Shown here: in pieces, positions 43,223 to 52,094 of the stretch | How positions within the stretch are numbered: the stretch's first letter is position 1 | How the letters are laid out: each line of letters begins with the position of its first letter | DNA from: a virus | Length of the DNA stretch: 64,000 bases | Reading direction: 5' to 3' (one strand) | Virus record (IMG/VR): IMGVR_UViG_3300025645_000038 | Location: 100,846 to 164,845 of that record | Notes under the pieces: model-generated | Databases searched by the model: none | Seen by the model: the letters and a program-made list of their open reading frames with translations, nothing else | Told to the model about the DNA's origin: nothing | Program-made: the position numbers and the translations under genes

Positions 43223-43986
43223 AAAATATAGTATTTATTCCTAACATAGATTTAGGTAATGGTAGAAGTAATAACTATTCCTATTGTATTAAGAGTTGGA
43301 AATATTGGTGTGATAGAAACGATTGTGAACTTTTGTTACTAGAAGACTTACTCGTTCCTGTAGAACAAATGAAAATTACATGGCAACGTTATTATGTGTT
43401 TGATATTTTAGATAATAGTGACATAGATTACAATCAAGTATTAGTCGTTGACGCTGACACGATAGTACATCCTGATTGTCCTAACTTTTTTGATGAAACT
43501 GATGGTAAGTATGCGGCTGTAATGAATGATGGTGATTATGAGTGGGTAAATAAAAGTATATCACAATATGGTCTTAAGTTTTTTGGAAAGGATTCATTCC
43601 CAACTTGGAGATATGTAAATGGTGGTTTTCAAATATTTAACAAATCGCATAAAGAATATCTAAAGGGACTAACAGATTGGTATAACAAAAACACCACAGA
43701 GTTAAATCAAGTTTTTGGTAAGTGGAACTCTACAGACCAAACTTGTATAAACTTTTACAGAGAAGAACAAAAGCTTCCAATGACGATACTACCACCATGT
43801 TATAACTTACAAGATATATCGAGAAAAAACCTAATGTATTGGCATCCACAACATTGGTGGACAGATGAATTACATTACTTAAAAAATGGTTGGGTTTATC
43901 ACTTCAATGCTATACCTCAAAATCAAATGGGTAGGGATGCCAACTATTGGATAAAAAGAACTTATGAGGAGTTGTACAATGTGTAG
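43219..43986 (+). CDS. GT-A glycosyltransferase
   Basis: From ATG 43219 (ATGA overlap with the previous stop; an upstream in-frame ATG at 43201 is less likely) the product is 255 residues. It has IVFIPNIDLGNGRSNNYSYC, a metal motif LVVDADTIVHPDCPNFFDE (about 75-93), and YVNGGFQIFNKSHKEYL. This is the general GT-A plan of galactosyl- and glucosyltransferases. Acceptor and donor unknown. Confidence 0.75.
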   Translation: MKNIVFIPNIDLGNGRSNNYSYCIKSWKYWCDRNDCELLLLEDLLVPVEQMKITWQRYYVFDILDNSDIDYNQVLVVDADTIVHPDCPNFFDETDGKYAAVMNDGDYEWVNKSISQYGLKFFGKDSFPTWRYVNGGFQIFNKSHKEYLKGLTDWYNKNTTELNQVFGKWNSTDQTCINFYREEQKLPMTILPPCYNLQDISRKNLMYWHPQHWWTDELHYLKNGWVYHFNAIPQNQMGRDANYWIKRTYEELYNV

Positions 43987-45331
43987 TATATTGTGTACAA
44001 GTAAAGACATAAAAGACTATGATGATATAAATTATTATTTAAAGTTTAGAGGACCTGATGATACATCAATTGTAAAAGATGAAGTAAATAATTTTACATT
44101 TTTACATAACCTATTAAGTATGACTGGCAAATTTACGACTCAACCTTTTCAAGAAGATGGTATTATTTGTCTGTACAACGGTGAGATATATAATTACAAA
44201 GATTTTGGAGATTACGAAAGTGATGGTTATTGTATTATAGATTTGTACAAAGAGTATGGTGTTGATTTTGTCAAAAAATTAGATGGTGAATTTGCTATAG
44301 TTCTTTTAGATTTTCATAATGATTTAATACTGATGGTTACAGACCCATTCAAAACCAAACCATTATTTTATTCAAATGCTGATGGTCATTTTGGTTGTTC
44401 TACTTACAGAACTGCTTTAGATAAGGTTAACCATAGAGATGTAAAGAAAGCTAAACCTAATACGGCTATGATTTTTAAGATATCAGATGCTAGCTATGTA
44501 AGAGAGTTTACTGTATGTGAGTTTGATTTAAATCAACACAAAGATACTTTTGATGATTGGACTAAATCATTTGAAAATTCTATTTTTAAAAGAACTCGTG
44601 ATACTACACAGAATATATTTATAGGTTTAAGTTCTGGATACGATAGTGGAGCTATATGTTGTGAACTTTTAAAACAAAGTGTTCCATTTAAATCTTATAG
44701 TGTTTTGACTCCTGTTATCGTTCATGAAAATGTTCGTATAGTAGAAGATAGGCAGAAGCTAATATCTCAAAGCGGTATATCTTCTTACCATAATTTTATG
44801 AAAGACCAAGATATTAGAGTTCAACATAGAAATTTTATAAAAAGTGGGACAGAGGAGTTTTACTATACTATAAAATCTGATACTAGTAGTTATAATGAGT
44901 ATGACAGAAGACTCATAGATGATAAAGCTGCTTCGTGGATGTCTTGGGTTTGTGATACTGCTAAAAAAGAAAACAATAAATTGTATTTAACAGGTATGGG
45001 AGCTGATGAAATATTTTCAGATTATGGATTCGGTGGTATTAAGAAAACTCAACATAGTAACTTCGGTGGTTTGTTTCCAAAAGATTTGTCTACTGTATTT
45101 CCTTGGGCTAGTTTTTATTATAGTAGCATGGAATCTTATTTAGCTAAAGAAGAATATGTCGCGGGGTTACATGGTTTGGAAGCTAGATATCCCTTTCTTG
45201 ACAGAGATGTAGTTCAAGAATTTTTATGGTTGACTTCTGATTTAAAAAATAGTAGTTACAAGTCGGTATTGGATAATTATTTTACAGAAAATAGTTTTCC
45301 TTTTTCAAGAGGGGAGAAGAAAGGTTTCTAA
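43979..45331 (+). CDS. Asparagine synthetase-like amidotransferase
   Basis: Starting at ATG 43979 the second residue is the catalytic cysteine (MCSILCTSK), as required for N-terminal-nucleophile glutaminases; the longer frame from 43964 would bury it. The glutaminase domain has LKFRGPDD and LYNGEIYNY. The synthetase domain has the PP-loop SSGYDSGA (about 218-225) and TGMGADEIFSDYG. At 450 residues it is shorter than AsnB (about 550). In sugar loci such enzymes amidate uronic acids or peptides. Confidence 0.8.
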   Translation: MCSILCTSKDIKDYDDINYYLKFRGPDDTSIVKDEVNNFTFLHNLLSMTGKFTTQPFQEDGIICLYNGEIYNYKDFGDYESDGYCIIDLYKEYGVDFVKKLDGEFAIVLLDFHNDLILMVTDPFKTKPLFYSNADGHFGCSTYRTALDKVNHRDVKKAKPNTAMIFKISDASYVREFTVCEFDLNQHKDTFDDWTKSFENSIFKRTRDTTQNIFIGLSSGYDSGAICCELLKQSVPFKSYSVLTPVIVHENVRIVEDRQKLISQSGISSYHNFMKDQDIRVQHRNFIKSGTEEFYYTIKSDTSSYNEYDRRLIDDKAASWMSWVCDTAKKENNKLYLTGMGADEIFSDYGFGGIKKTQHSNFGGLFPKDLSTVFPWASFYYSSMESYLAKEEYVAGLHGLEARYPFLDRDVVQEFLWLTSDLKNSSYKSVLDNYFTENSFPFSRGEKKGF

Positions 45332-46146
45332 TGATAAAAGCAGAAAATAAACAAATTCATAAATCCGTATCTATTGGAGAAAATGTTTCTATAGAGTGTG
45401 AAAGTGTAAAGATAGGAAAGTACTCAAAGATAGGAAACAACGTAAAGATAAGATGTAAAGAACTTATCATAGGTGACCATCTGTATATGGCTGATAATGT
45501 TGAGATAGGTAGGGGTGGCTGTACTAATCCTGAATCAGTTGTTAAGATAGGTAATGGTGTTGGTATATTTGAGAACACTATAATAAATCCAAACTCATCT
45601 GTTGAGATAGGGGACAACACAGGAATAGGAGCAGAGGTAATGATATGGACTCATGGAGCTTGGTTAGACATTACCCAAGGATTTCCATCAGACTTCGGTC
45701 CTGTAAAAATAGGTAAGAATGTTTGGTTGCCAGCTAGAAGTATAGTTTTACCTAATGTAACAATAGGTGACAATGTAGTTGTGGGTATAAACTCAATCGT
45801 AAACAGAAGTTTGCCTGATGGTAGTTTAGCTGCTGGTTTACCCTGTAAAGTTATCAAGGAGAATATGTATCCTAAAAAACTTAGTGATGAACAGATAAAA
45901 GAAATGGTGGAAGGTATTATTTCAGATTGGTTAGAGTTGATAAAATATAAAGGTGTGACCAGAACTGTAAAAATTAGTTATGATAATAATAAAATAATTT
46001 TGAATCAAGGATACGAACAGACTATTTATAATATAAGAGATAAGACTGTAGAAGGTGAAGTCAACATAGTATCAGAGGACTTGAGAGATTATCTAAGAAG
46101 AAGAGGTATAAAAATATACGCAGATAGGTTTTTTAAATCAATATGA
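45331..46146 (+). CDS. Hexapeptide-repeat acyltransferase
   Basis: The 271-residue protein is a left-handed beta helix made of many (I/V)GxxxxI hexads: VKIGKYSKIGNNVKI, MADNVEIGRGG, VEIGDNTGIGAEVMIWTHGA, VKIGKNVWLPARSIVLPNVT. Its IWTHGA carries the likely catalytic His. It ends with AAGLPCKVIKEN as in O-acetyltransferases. The last 70 residues are extra. It probably O- or N-acetylates a sugar. Confidence 0.82.
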   Translation: MIKAENKQIHKSVSIGENVSIECESVKIGKYSKIGNNVKIRCKELIIGDHLYMADNVEIGRGGCTNPESVVKIGNGVGIFENTIINPNSSVEIGDNTGIGAEVMIWTHGAWLDITQGFPSDFGPVKIGKNVWLPARSIVLPNVTIGDNVVVGINSIVNRSLPDGSLAAGLPCKVIKENMYPKKLSDEQIKEMVEGIISDWLELIKYKGVTRTVKISYDNNKIILNQGYEQTIYNIRDKTVEGEVNIVSEDLRDYLRRRGIKIYADRFFKSI

Positions 46147-46772
46147 AATTCTTAAATTTAAATAAAGTATTATGTTTATCAGCTCATCCAGATGATGTTG
46201 AGTATGGTGTTTTGGGTTCAATGATAAAGTTTGGAGACACACAATTTGATGTGGTCGTACTTTCAAATGGTGGTGATTTTGATGTGACTACAGGCAACTC
46301 AAGGTTTGAGGAGTGTCGTTGGATTTGGAATCAGCTTGATGGTGTAAATGGTACTTGTTTGGATTTTACTTGTGTTAGAGATAGTTCAGAAGACTTTTGG
46401 GTTAATCATCTTGAAAATAATTTTGATATAAAAAGTTATGATGCAATATTATCTTTACCAGAATATGACTCACACTTTGAACATAGAAAGGTAAATAATA
46501 TATCCAAAGCTCTACTACGAGGAGTTAATGTGGGACTTATTACATACAGAACTCCATCCACATTGGAACAATGGATACCAAATTATTATACTGAATTGAG
46601 AAACGAGCTGATGGAATCTAAAATAGATATACTTAGAGATGGGTTTGATTCTCAGAAAGATAAGTTATATTTTCAAAGACAAAGAATAAAAGATTTTCAT
46701 ATCAATTACCAATGTTCAAAAGTTGGAGTAAGTTATGTTGAACAATTTAAAGTAGAGAGGTTATTTGGATGA
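46143..46772 (+). CDS. PIG-L family sugar deacetylase
   Basis: The 209-residue enzyme has the zinc motif SAHPDDVEYG (H15, D17, D18) and a second metal His in SLPEYDSHFEHRKVNNIS (about 110-127). PIG-L/LmbE enzymes remove acetyl groups from N-acetyl sugars. The ATGA overlap with the acetyltransferase before it suggests that the two act on the same amino sugar. Confidence 0.85.
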   Translation: MKFLNLNKVLCLSAHPDDVEYGVLGSMIKFGDTQFDVVVLSNGGDFDVTTGNSRFEECRWIWNQLDGVNGTCLDFTCVRDSSEDFWVNHLENNFDIKSYDAILSLPEYDSHFEHRKVNNISKALLRGVNVGLITYRTPSTLEQWIPNYYTELRNELMESKIDILRDGFDSQKDKLYFQRQRIKDFHINYQCSKVGVSYVEQFKVERLFG

Positions 46773-47320
46773 ACACTGCTTTAGTCGTTGTGGATGCTTG
46801 GAACACTTCAAAATCATCCTTACATAAAGAAAAACCAATGTGGGATAAAGATGTTAAAGATAATGTGAAGAGCTTTTCAAATTTTATTAATTATGTTTGT
46901 AGAGTTGAGAGAAAGAAAAATACAACGATAGTACATAGTTTTGGTATGGATGTACAAACGGCTGATGTATACGATAGAAATCTATCAGCTATTACCATTG
47001 ATAAAAAAGACGAAGTGACAAACTCTCTTGAGTTAGGAAAAGTTATTGAAAACATGGATGAGATATTCTTTTGTGGTTTTCATTTTGGAAAATGTGTTCA
47101 AATGCACATGAAAATGTCAAATAAATACCTCTCTCAGAGTAACAATATACTACATACTAAAAATAAAAATATAGCTTTAAATTTGTGTATGATATTACCA
47201 TTCAATCAAGAGCCTGGTTTTAATCCTAGAAACTCTTGGAAATTTGAAATTCGTGAGGAATATTACAGGTATTTTATGTGGTCTCCTTGGAAGTTTGAAC
47301 AGATTTTAGGAAGAGGATAA
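46769..47320 (+). CDS. Isochorismatase-fold hydrolase (probable)
   Basis: The 183-residue protein starts with TALVVVDAWN (D9) and has a late cysteine in FCGFHFGKCVQMHMK (C109), the Asp and Cys positions of the isochorismatase/cysteine hydrolase fold. The lysine of the triad is less clear. Substrate unknown. Coupled by ATGA to the deacetylase. Confidence 0.5.
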   Translation: MNTALVVVDAWNTSKSSLHKEKPMWDKDVKDNVKSFSNFINYVCRVERKKNTTIVHSFGMDVQTADVYDRNLSAITIDKKDEVTNSLELGKVIENMDEIFFCGFHFGKCVQMHMKMSNKYLSQSNNILHTKNKNIALNLCMILPFNQEPGFNPRNSWKFEIREEYYRYFMWSPWKFEQILGRG

Positions 47321-48297
47321 TGAAGATAGGATTCTTTTCAGAGGCTGGATACGAAGGTAAAGTACCAAGAAACCATCCTAACATGAGAACGGATGTTGCT
47401 TGGGTTTGCGCTTTAGATGCAACACATCATCCAATACCAACACTACAAAATTTACCTAATAATTTATATGATGTTGGTATTATGATAATACCAAAAAAGA
47501 GAGAAAGATTACTTAACTATCCTTTGCTAGAACAATATCGTAGAGTTTGTAAAAAGGTTACAGTTATGCAAGAGAGTTACTACAATTACTGGCAAGATAG
47601 TGAAATAGCTGAACAAATTTGGTACTTCAATTTTATTACAGAGATGGATTTAATATTTTGTCATAATGATGTGGACTTATCATATTATAGTGGTCTGACA
47701 AACGTTAGAACTGAATTACTACCATCATTGATGATAACAGATGGTATAGTCAGAAGAGCGGATAAGTTAGTTGACCATTACAATGACATAGAATCAACTT
47801 TCAGTCATATTCAGCGTGACATAATAATTGGTGGTAATTGGGTAAGAGATTATGGTGGATTTGATTCTTATCAAGTTGGGTTAGAGATTAGTGATGATAT
47901 TACTGCAGTAACTACAGGCAGAATGAAACCTGAAGAAGAACAAGTAATGAAACATTTACCTTGGATGTTATGGAAAGAGTGGATAAATACTTTGAGTAAC
48001 TTTAAGTATGGTATACAATTAGGCACAGCAGCCGCTGGTACATTTAATCTTAATTGTAGTTTTCATGGTATACCTTGTATTGCATACTCAAACTCAAACA
48101 CTCAAAATATTTTACATCCATTAACCACAGTTGAACTTGGTGATATGGATAAAGCTAAACATATAGCTAAGAAGCTGAAGAATGATAAATTTTATAATTT
48201 GTGCTCAGATACTACATTGAAGAGGTACGACTTATACTATTCAGAATCCAAGTTTATTGAAAATACACAAAGAATTTTTAGTACTTTAGTAAATTAG
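47320..48297 (+). CDS. Putative GT-B glycosyltransferase
   Basis: A 325-residue alpha/beta protein with an N-terminal IGFFSEAGYEGKVPRNHPNM segment. Later comes a donor-site-like region GIQLGTAAAGTFNLNCSFHG, then IPCIAYSNSNTQNILHP (about 230-266). The two-domain pattern suggests GT-B fold, but the sequence is far from named families. It is the last gene before a small gap with a promoter-like box. Confidence 0.5.
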   Translation: MKIGFFSEAGYEGKVPRNHPNMRTDVAWVCALDATHHPIPTLQNLPNNLYDVGIMIIPKKRERLLNYPLLEQYRRVCKKVTVMQESYYNYWQDSEIAEQIWYFNFITEMDLIFCHNDVDLSYYSGLTNVRTELLPSLMITDGIVRRADKLVDHYNDIESTFSHIQRDIIIGGNWVRDYGGFDSYQVGLEISDDITAVTTGRMKPEEEQVMKHLPWMLWKEWINTLSNFKYGIQLGTAAAGTFNLNCSFHGIPCIAYSNSNTQNILHPLTTVELGDMDKAKHIAKKLKNDKFYNLCSDTTLKRYDLYYSESKFIENTQRIFSTLVN

Positions 48298-48312
48298 TAT
48301 ATACTTATATAT
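48298..48312 (+). promoter_or_regulatory. Putative internal promoter in the sugar locus
   Basis: TATATACTTATATATAGG in the 28-nt gap before the phosphatase gene repeats the ATACTTATATA motif of 11491 and 34051. It is the only clear promoter-like gap in the 26-kb sugar locus. An AGGAATAAAAG site follows. Confidence 0.4.
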
Positions 48313-48325
48313 AGGAATAAAAGTT

Positions 48326-48694
48326 ATGAACAAACCAAAGACAATATTTTGTGATATAGATGGAACACTAAGTGAATACCCGTATTCAGCTGAAATGGGT
48401 AATTATCAGTTTGATAAATGGAATATGAAACCACTACCAGGAACTATAGCTAAACTATGGGAATGGGACAAGGCTGGTCATATGATTATTTTAACGACTG
48501 GTAGAAAAGAAGGAATGAGAAGAATCACAGAAGAACAACTAGAGGCTGCTGGTATTATCTATGATAGATTGATTATGGGTATAGGTGGTGGCGCAAGAGT
48601 TTTAATAAATGATTTGAAACCAGACAGAGATGGTGATACAGCAATCGCTATAAATTTAAAAAGAGACACAGGAGTTAAAAATGTCAAAATATGA
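48326..48694 (+). CDS. HAD-family phosphatase
   Basis: The 122-residue protein has the catalytic IFCDIDGTLSEYP (D10, D12), ILTTGRKEGMRR (about 51-62) and VLINDLKPDRDGD (about 92-104). It is a compact, capless HAD phosphatase. In this locus it could remove a phosphate from a sugar bisphosphate, the GmhB step of heptose synthesis. Small HAD enzymes of this kind also occur in other marine sugar loci. Confidence 0.75.
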   Translation: MNKPKTIFCDIDGTLSEYPYSAEMGNYQFDKWNMKPLPGTIAKLWEWDKAGHMIILTTGRKEGMRRITEEQLEAAGIIYDRLIMGIGGGARVLINDLKPDRDGDTAIAINLKRDTGVKNVKI

Positions 48695-49157
48695 CCACAT
48701 TGAAGATGCTTGGGTAAAAGAAGCATTAGAAGAATATAAAGATAAAATAGATGAGAACAAATCTCATCGTTTAGATATAAGTTCATACAGAGTTGAAAAA
48801 CCTTGGGGATATGAACTATGGTTAGAACTAAATGAACATTATGCTTACAAACTAATTCATATGAACAAAGGTTATCAGAGTAGTTTACAATGGCATGAAA
48901 AGAAAGTTGAAACTAACTATGTTATTGAAGGTGAAGCTGAGGTTCTACTTCAAAATGAAGATGGTACTATGGAGTCAAGAACATACAAAGCTGGTGATGG
49001 TTGGTGTGTTCCTCTAAAAACAAAACATAGAGTCATTGCTACAACCGATTATACAGCACTAGAATGTTCAACTGCTCATCTAAATGATTGTATTAGATTT
49101 GAAGATGATTCAGATAGAGGTAGTGGTAAGATAAACACAGAGCACGAAGGCAATTAA
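48681..49157 (+). CDS. Cupin sugar isomerase / mannose-6-P isomerase-like
   Basis: A 158-residue single cupin with VEKPWGYELWL (about 35-45), SSLQWHEKKVETNYVIEGEA and KAGDGWCVPLKTKHRV, like the C-terminal domain of type II phosphomannose isomerases. The metal His set (H-x-K...E...H) is visible. It may interconvert sugar phosphates or act as an epimerase. Confidence 0.75.
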   Translation: MSKYDHIEDAWVKEALEEYKDKIDENKSHRLDISSYRVEKPWGYELWLELNEHYAYKLIHMNKGYQSSLQWHEKKVETNYVIEGEAEVLLQNEDGTMESRTYKAGDGWCVPLKTKHRVIATTDYTALECSTAHLNDCIRFEDDSDRGSGKINTEHEGN

Positions 49158-50759
49158 TTGAACAAATTTTGCATACTCGCAGCCGGTAGAGGTACAAGAA
49201 ATAATCACATAGTTGGGTTACACAAAGCTTTACTTCCTTTAGAAAATAAACCTGTAATATCCCATATTATAGACAAGTTAGATAAAAGTGTTGAGATAGT
49301 AATAGCTGTAGGTTATAAATCAGAACAAATAAAAACTTATATGAGTTTAGTTCATTCAGATAAAAAGATAACTTACATTGATGTTGATAATTTTGATGGG
49401 ATTGGTTCGGGACCTGGCTATAGTTTATTGTGTTGTAAACAAGAGTTGCAAGAACCATTTGTTTTTACATCTGTAGATACATTGGTTGGTGAAGATATTG
49501 ATTTGATGTCCATAGATGAAAATTGGTTAGGTGTATCACCTGTTGAAAAAGAAGATTCTTTAAATTACTGCTTGGTAAATGGTAGTAAATATTTAGATAA
49601 TCTTTATTATGGAACAGGTGATTCTGCTTATATTGGTATGGCTGGTATCTATGACTATGAATCTTTTTGGGATTCTTTAGAAAACCATAAAATAGTAAAA
49701 GATGAATATCAAGTTATTCATGGTTTTGATGGATTAGAACACATGAAATTAATTAATTTTACTTGGTATGATACAGGAAACAATCAATCTTATATTGAGA
49801 CAAAGAAAGTTTTTTGTAATGATGTTGTCGCCAATAAAAGTGATGAAGCTATATTCATAGACAATAAAAAAGTTATTAAGTATTTTGATGACAATCAAAA
49901 GGTATCTAAAAGAATAAAAAGAGCAGAATATCTAAATGGAAACTCTCCTAAAATAGAATCTGTAAACGATAATATGTACGCTTACGACTTTGTAAAGGGT
50001 GATTTGCTCTCAAACATATATGATGAATCTTTGATGTGGGAATTTCTTTCTTATTGTAAAAGTAATTTATGGTTGCATACCGAAAAGAACAATACATTTT
50101 TAGATAATTGTAAAGAAATGTATGAAACTAAAACTAAAAGTAGAGTGAAATCTTTATCTGGTACTGAAATAGATAATATTAAAACAGTAAATGGTATAGA
50201 AGTAAAGCCAATTGAAGAAATGTTAGATGATATAGATTGGTCAAAGTTTTATGCTGATTCAATACCAACTCTTTTTCATGGTGATTTACAACCTGAAAAC
50301 ATTCTTTTTGATTTTGAAAAAAAGAAGTTTGTATTGATAGATTGGAGACAACAATTTGGAGATAGTTTGAAGGTAGGTGATGTTTATTATGACCTAGCTA
50401 AGTTGTATCATGCGATTATGATAAATGGGCAAACTATATTACAAGATATGTTTGATTGTAAAATAAATGGTAACGAAGCCAGCGTAAGTTTTTACGCAAA
50501 AAGTAATTTAGTATTTTTAAATGAAATCTTTCGTGAGTTTTGTCACAAAAATGATTACAAATGGATTAATGTAGAACTCTTGGGTATACTACAATATTTC
50601 AGTATTTGTACATTATATGACAACTTCAAAGATGGGAAATATGGAAAGTTTTTATTTTTATATGGTAAATATCAATTAGCAAAGTTAATAAATAGGAGCA
50701 AAAATGCAGAAACAAAAGTTAATAAATTTATACAAAAACGAGTCAGCAGAGGTATTTAG
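49158..50759 (+). CDS. Bifunctional nucleotidyltransferase / kinase for an activated sugar
   Basis: The 533-residue fusion has an N-terminal sugar-1-phosphate nucleotidyltransferase (LAAGRGTRNNHIVGLHKALL, residues 7-26; FVFTSVDTLVGEDI) and a C-terminal APH/choline-kinase-type domain. The latter shows the catalytic loop HGDLQPENILF from about residue 374 and LIDWRQQFGD from about 393. The start is TTG at 49158. The pair could phosphorylate and then nucleotidylate one substrate, such as a heptose, or choline/ethanolamine as in LicA/LicC. Substrate is not determined. Confidence 0.75.
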   Translation: MNKFCILAAGRGTRNNHIVGLHKALLPLENKPVISHIIDKLDKSVEIVIAVGYKSEQIKTYMSLVHSDKKITYIDVDNFDGIGSGPGYSLLCCKQELQEPFVFTSVDTLVGEDIDLMSIDENWLGVSPVEKEDSLNYCLVNGSKYLDNLYYGTGDSAYIGMAGIYDYESFWDSLENHKIVKDEYQVIHGFDGLEHMKLINFTWYDTGNNQSYIETKKVFCNDVVANKSDEAIFIDNKKVIKYFDDNQKVSKRIKRAEYLNGNSPKIESVNDNMYAYDFVKGDLLSNIYDESLMWEFLSYCKSNLWLHTEKNNTFLDNCKEMYETKTKSRVKSLSGTEIDNIKTVNGIEVKPIEEMLDDIDWSKFYADSIPTLFHGDLQPENILFDFEKKKFVLIDWRQQFGDSLKVGDVYYDLAKLYHAIMINGQTILQDMFDCKINGNEASVSFYAKSNLVFLNEIFREFCHKNDYKWINVELLGILQYFSICTLYDNFKDGKYGKFLFLYGKYQLAKLINRSKNAETKVNKFIQKRVSRGI

Positions 50760-51336
50760 TAATATACCAACATCAAAAATAGTTGAGTTCGTGGACATGG
50801 TTTTTGAAGCATATGAAAACGAACAAACTATATTTGCCTGTGGTAATGGTGGTAATGTAGCATCAGTTCAAAACTTGGTTGTGGATATGAATATGCACCC
50901 ATTTGTTTCTGAAGACAAAGGAGCTCAGACTATTCCACGAAACAAGTTTAAGTGTGTTAGTCTATGTAGTGACCAAGCTAGTATTACAGGCATTGGTAAT
51001 GATTTAGGATTTCGTTTTATATTTAGTGAACAATTAAAATATCAAGGTATAAAGGGTGATGTTGTATTCGGTATGTCTGGTTCAGGTAATTCAAAGAATG
51101 TGTTAGAAGCATTTAGGGTTGCTAAAGAAAGAGGAATGAAGACTATATTGGTTACAAGAAACTCTGTAAACAATTGCAATGATTTTGCTGATTTAACTAT
51201 ATCTTTAGAAGGTACATCAGAATTTCCTGGTCAAACAGGTGGTAATAATAATAACTTTCACTTTGAAGATATACTATCAAAAATAACTCACATTGCTGTG
51301 GGGTTACTAAAGGAGAAAGTACATAATGAAAATTAA
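50704..51336 (+). CDS. SIS-domain phosphosugar isomerase (GmhA-like)
   Basis: The 210-residue protein has IFACGNGGNVASVQNLVVDM (about 43-62), LCSDQASITGIGND and MSGSGNSKNVLEAF (about 124-137), the pattern of sedoheptulose-7-phosphate isomerase GmhA. Its ATG lies inside the previous gene's last 56 nt, with an AGGAG site well placed. It would make a heptose-7-phosphate, fitting the transketolase genes downstream that can make sedoheptulose-7-phosphate. Confidence 0.82.
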   Translation: MQKQKLINLYKNESAEVFSNIPTSKIVEFVDMVFEAYENEQTIFACGNGGNVASVQNLVVDMNMHPFVSEDKGAQTIPRNKFKCVSLCSDQASITGIGNDLGFRFIFSEQLKYQGIKGDVVFGMSGSGNSKNVLEAFRVAKERGMKTILVTRNSVNNCNDFADLTISLEGTSEFPGQTGGNNNNFHFEDILSKITHIAVGLLKEKVHNEN

Positions 51337-52093
51337 TCCAAATATATTAAGAAAGAAAGTTATAGATATGGTTGTTGCAAAACAATCAGGTCACATAGGT
51401 GGTGCTTTTTCTATGGCTGAACTAACGAGTGTATTGTATGAAGATTATGAAATTGGTGGTAAAGATAAGTTGATTCTATCTAAAGGACACGCGGTTCCAA
51501 TTATATACGCTGTGTTACATGAAACTGGTCAAATATCAGATGAAGATTTAGATTTGTTTAGAGAAATAGATTCACCACTTCAAGGTCATCCTGATAAGTT
51601 AAGACTACCTCTGATGGATGCTACAACAGGTTCTTTAGGACAAGGTTTGAGTATTGCTATCGGACACTCACTTGGTAAGAAGTTAAAGAATGAAGATGGT
51701 ACTATATTTTGTGTGTTGGGTGATGGAGAACTTCAAGAAGGACAAGTTTGGGAAGCTCTTATGCATTATCCAAAAACTAAAATGAACAACATGATTTGTA
51801 TCATCGATTGGAATAAAGGACAAAATGATGGTTACACTAAAGACTTCAGTATTATGTATGATAATTTAGAAGAAAGGGTTTCATCTTTTGGTTGGACTAC
51901 AAAAGTTATTGATGGTCATGATATGGGTGCAATAAGAAAATCATTTGAAGAAGTAGAAGTTGACAAACCTTTGTGTGTTATATTAGATACTGTAAAGGGT
52001 AAAGGAGTTTCTTTTATGGAACATCCAAGTTGGCACTGTAAAGTTCCTACAGAAGAGGAATATGAAATAGCTATGAAAGAATTAGGAGTATAA
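51326..52093 (+). CDS. Transketolase, N-terminal (TPP-binding) subunit
   Basis: A 255-residue half transketolase with KQSGHIGGAFSMAELTSVLY, ILSKGHAVPIIYAVL, TGSLGQGLSIAIG and the TPP/metal motif GDGELQEGQVWEA (about 131-143) with N in IIDWNKGQ. The partner half follows 1 nt downstream. Split transketolases are common in archaea and sugar loci. The complex moves two-carbon units and could supply sedoheptulose-7-phosphate or an unusual ketose. Confidence 0.85.
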   Translation: MKINPNILRKKVIDMVVAKQSGHIGGAFSMAELTSVLYEDYEIGGKDKLILSKGHAVPIIYAVLHETGQISDEDLDLFREIDSPLQGHPDKLRLPLMDATTGSLGQGLSIAIGHSLGKKLKNEDGTIFCVLGDGELQEGQVWEALMHYPKTKMNNMICIIDWNKGQNDGYTKDFSIMYDNLEERVSSFGWTTKVIDGHDMGAIRKSFEEVEVDKPLCVILDTVKGKGVSFMEHPSWHCKVPTEEEYEIAMKELGV

Positions 52094-52094
52094 C

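Noticed and set aside
43964-43978. Earlier start of the asparagine synthetase-like gene
   Set aside because: It would put five residues before the catalytic MC start and block the N-terminal nucleophile.
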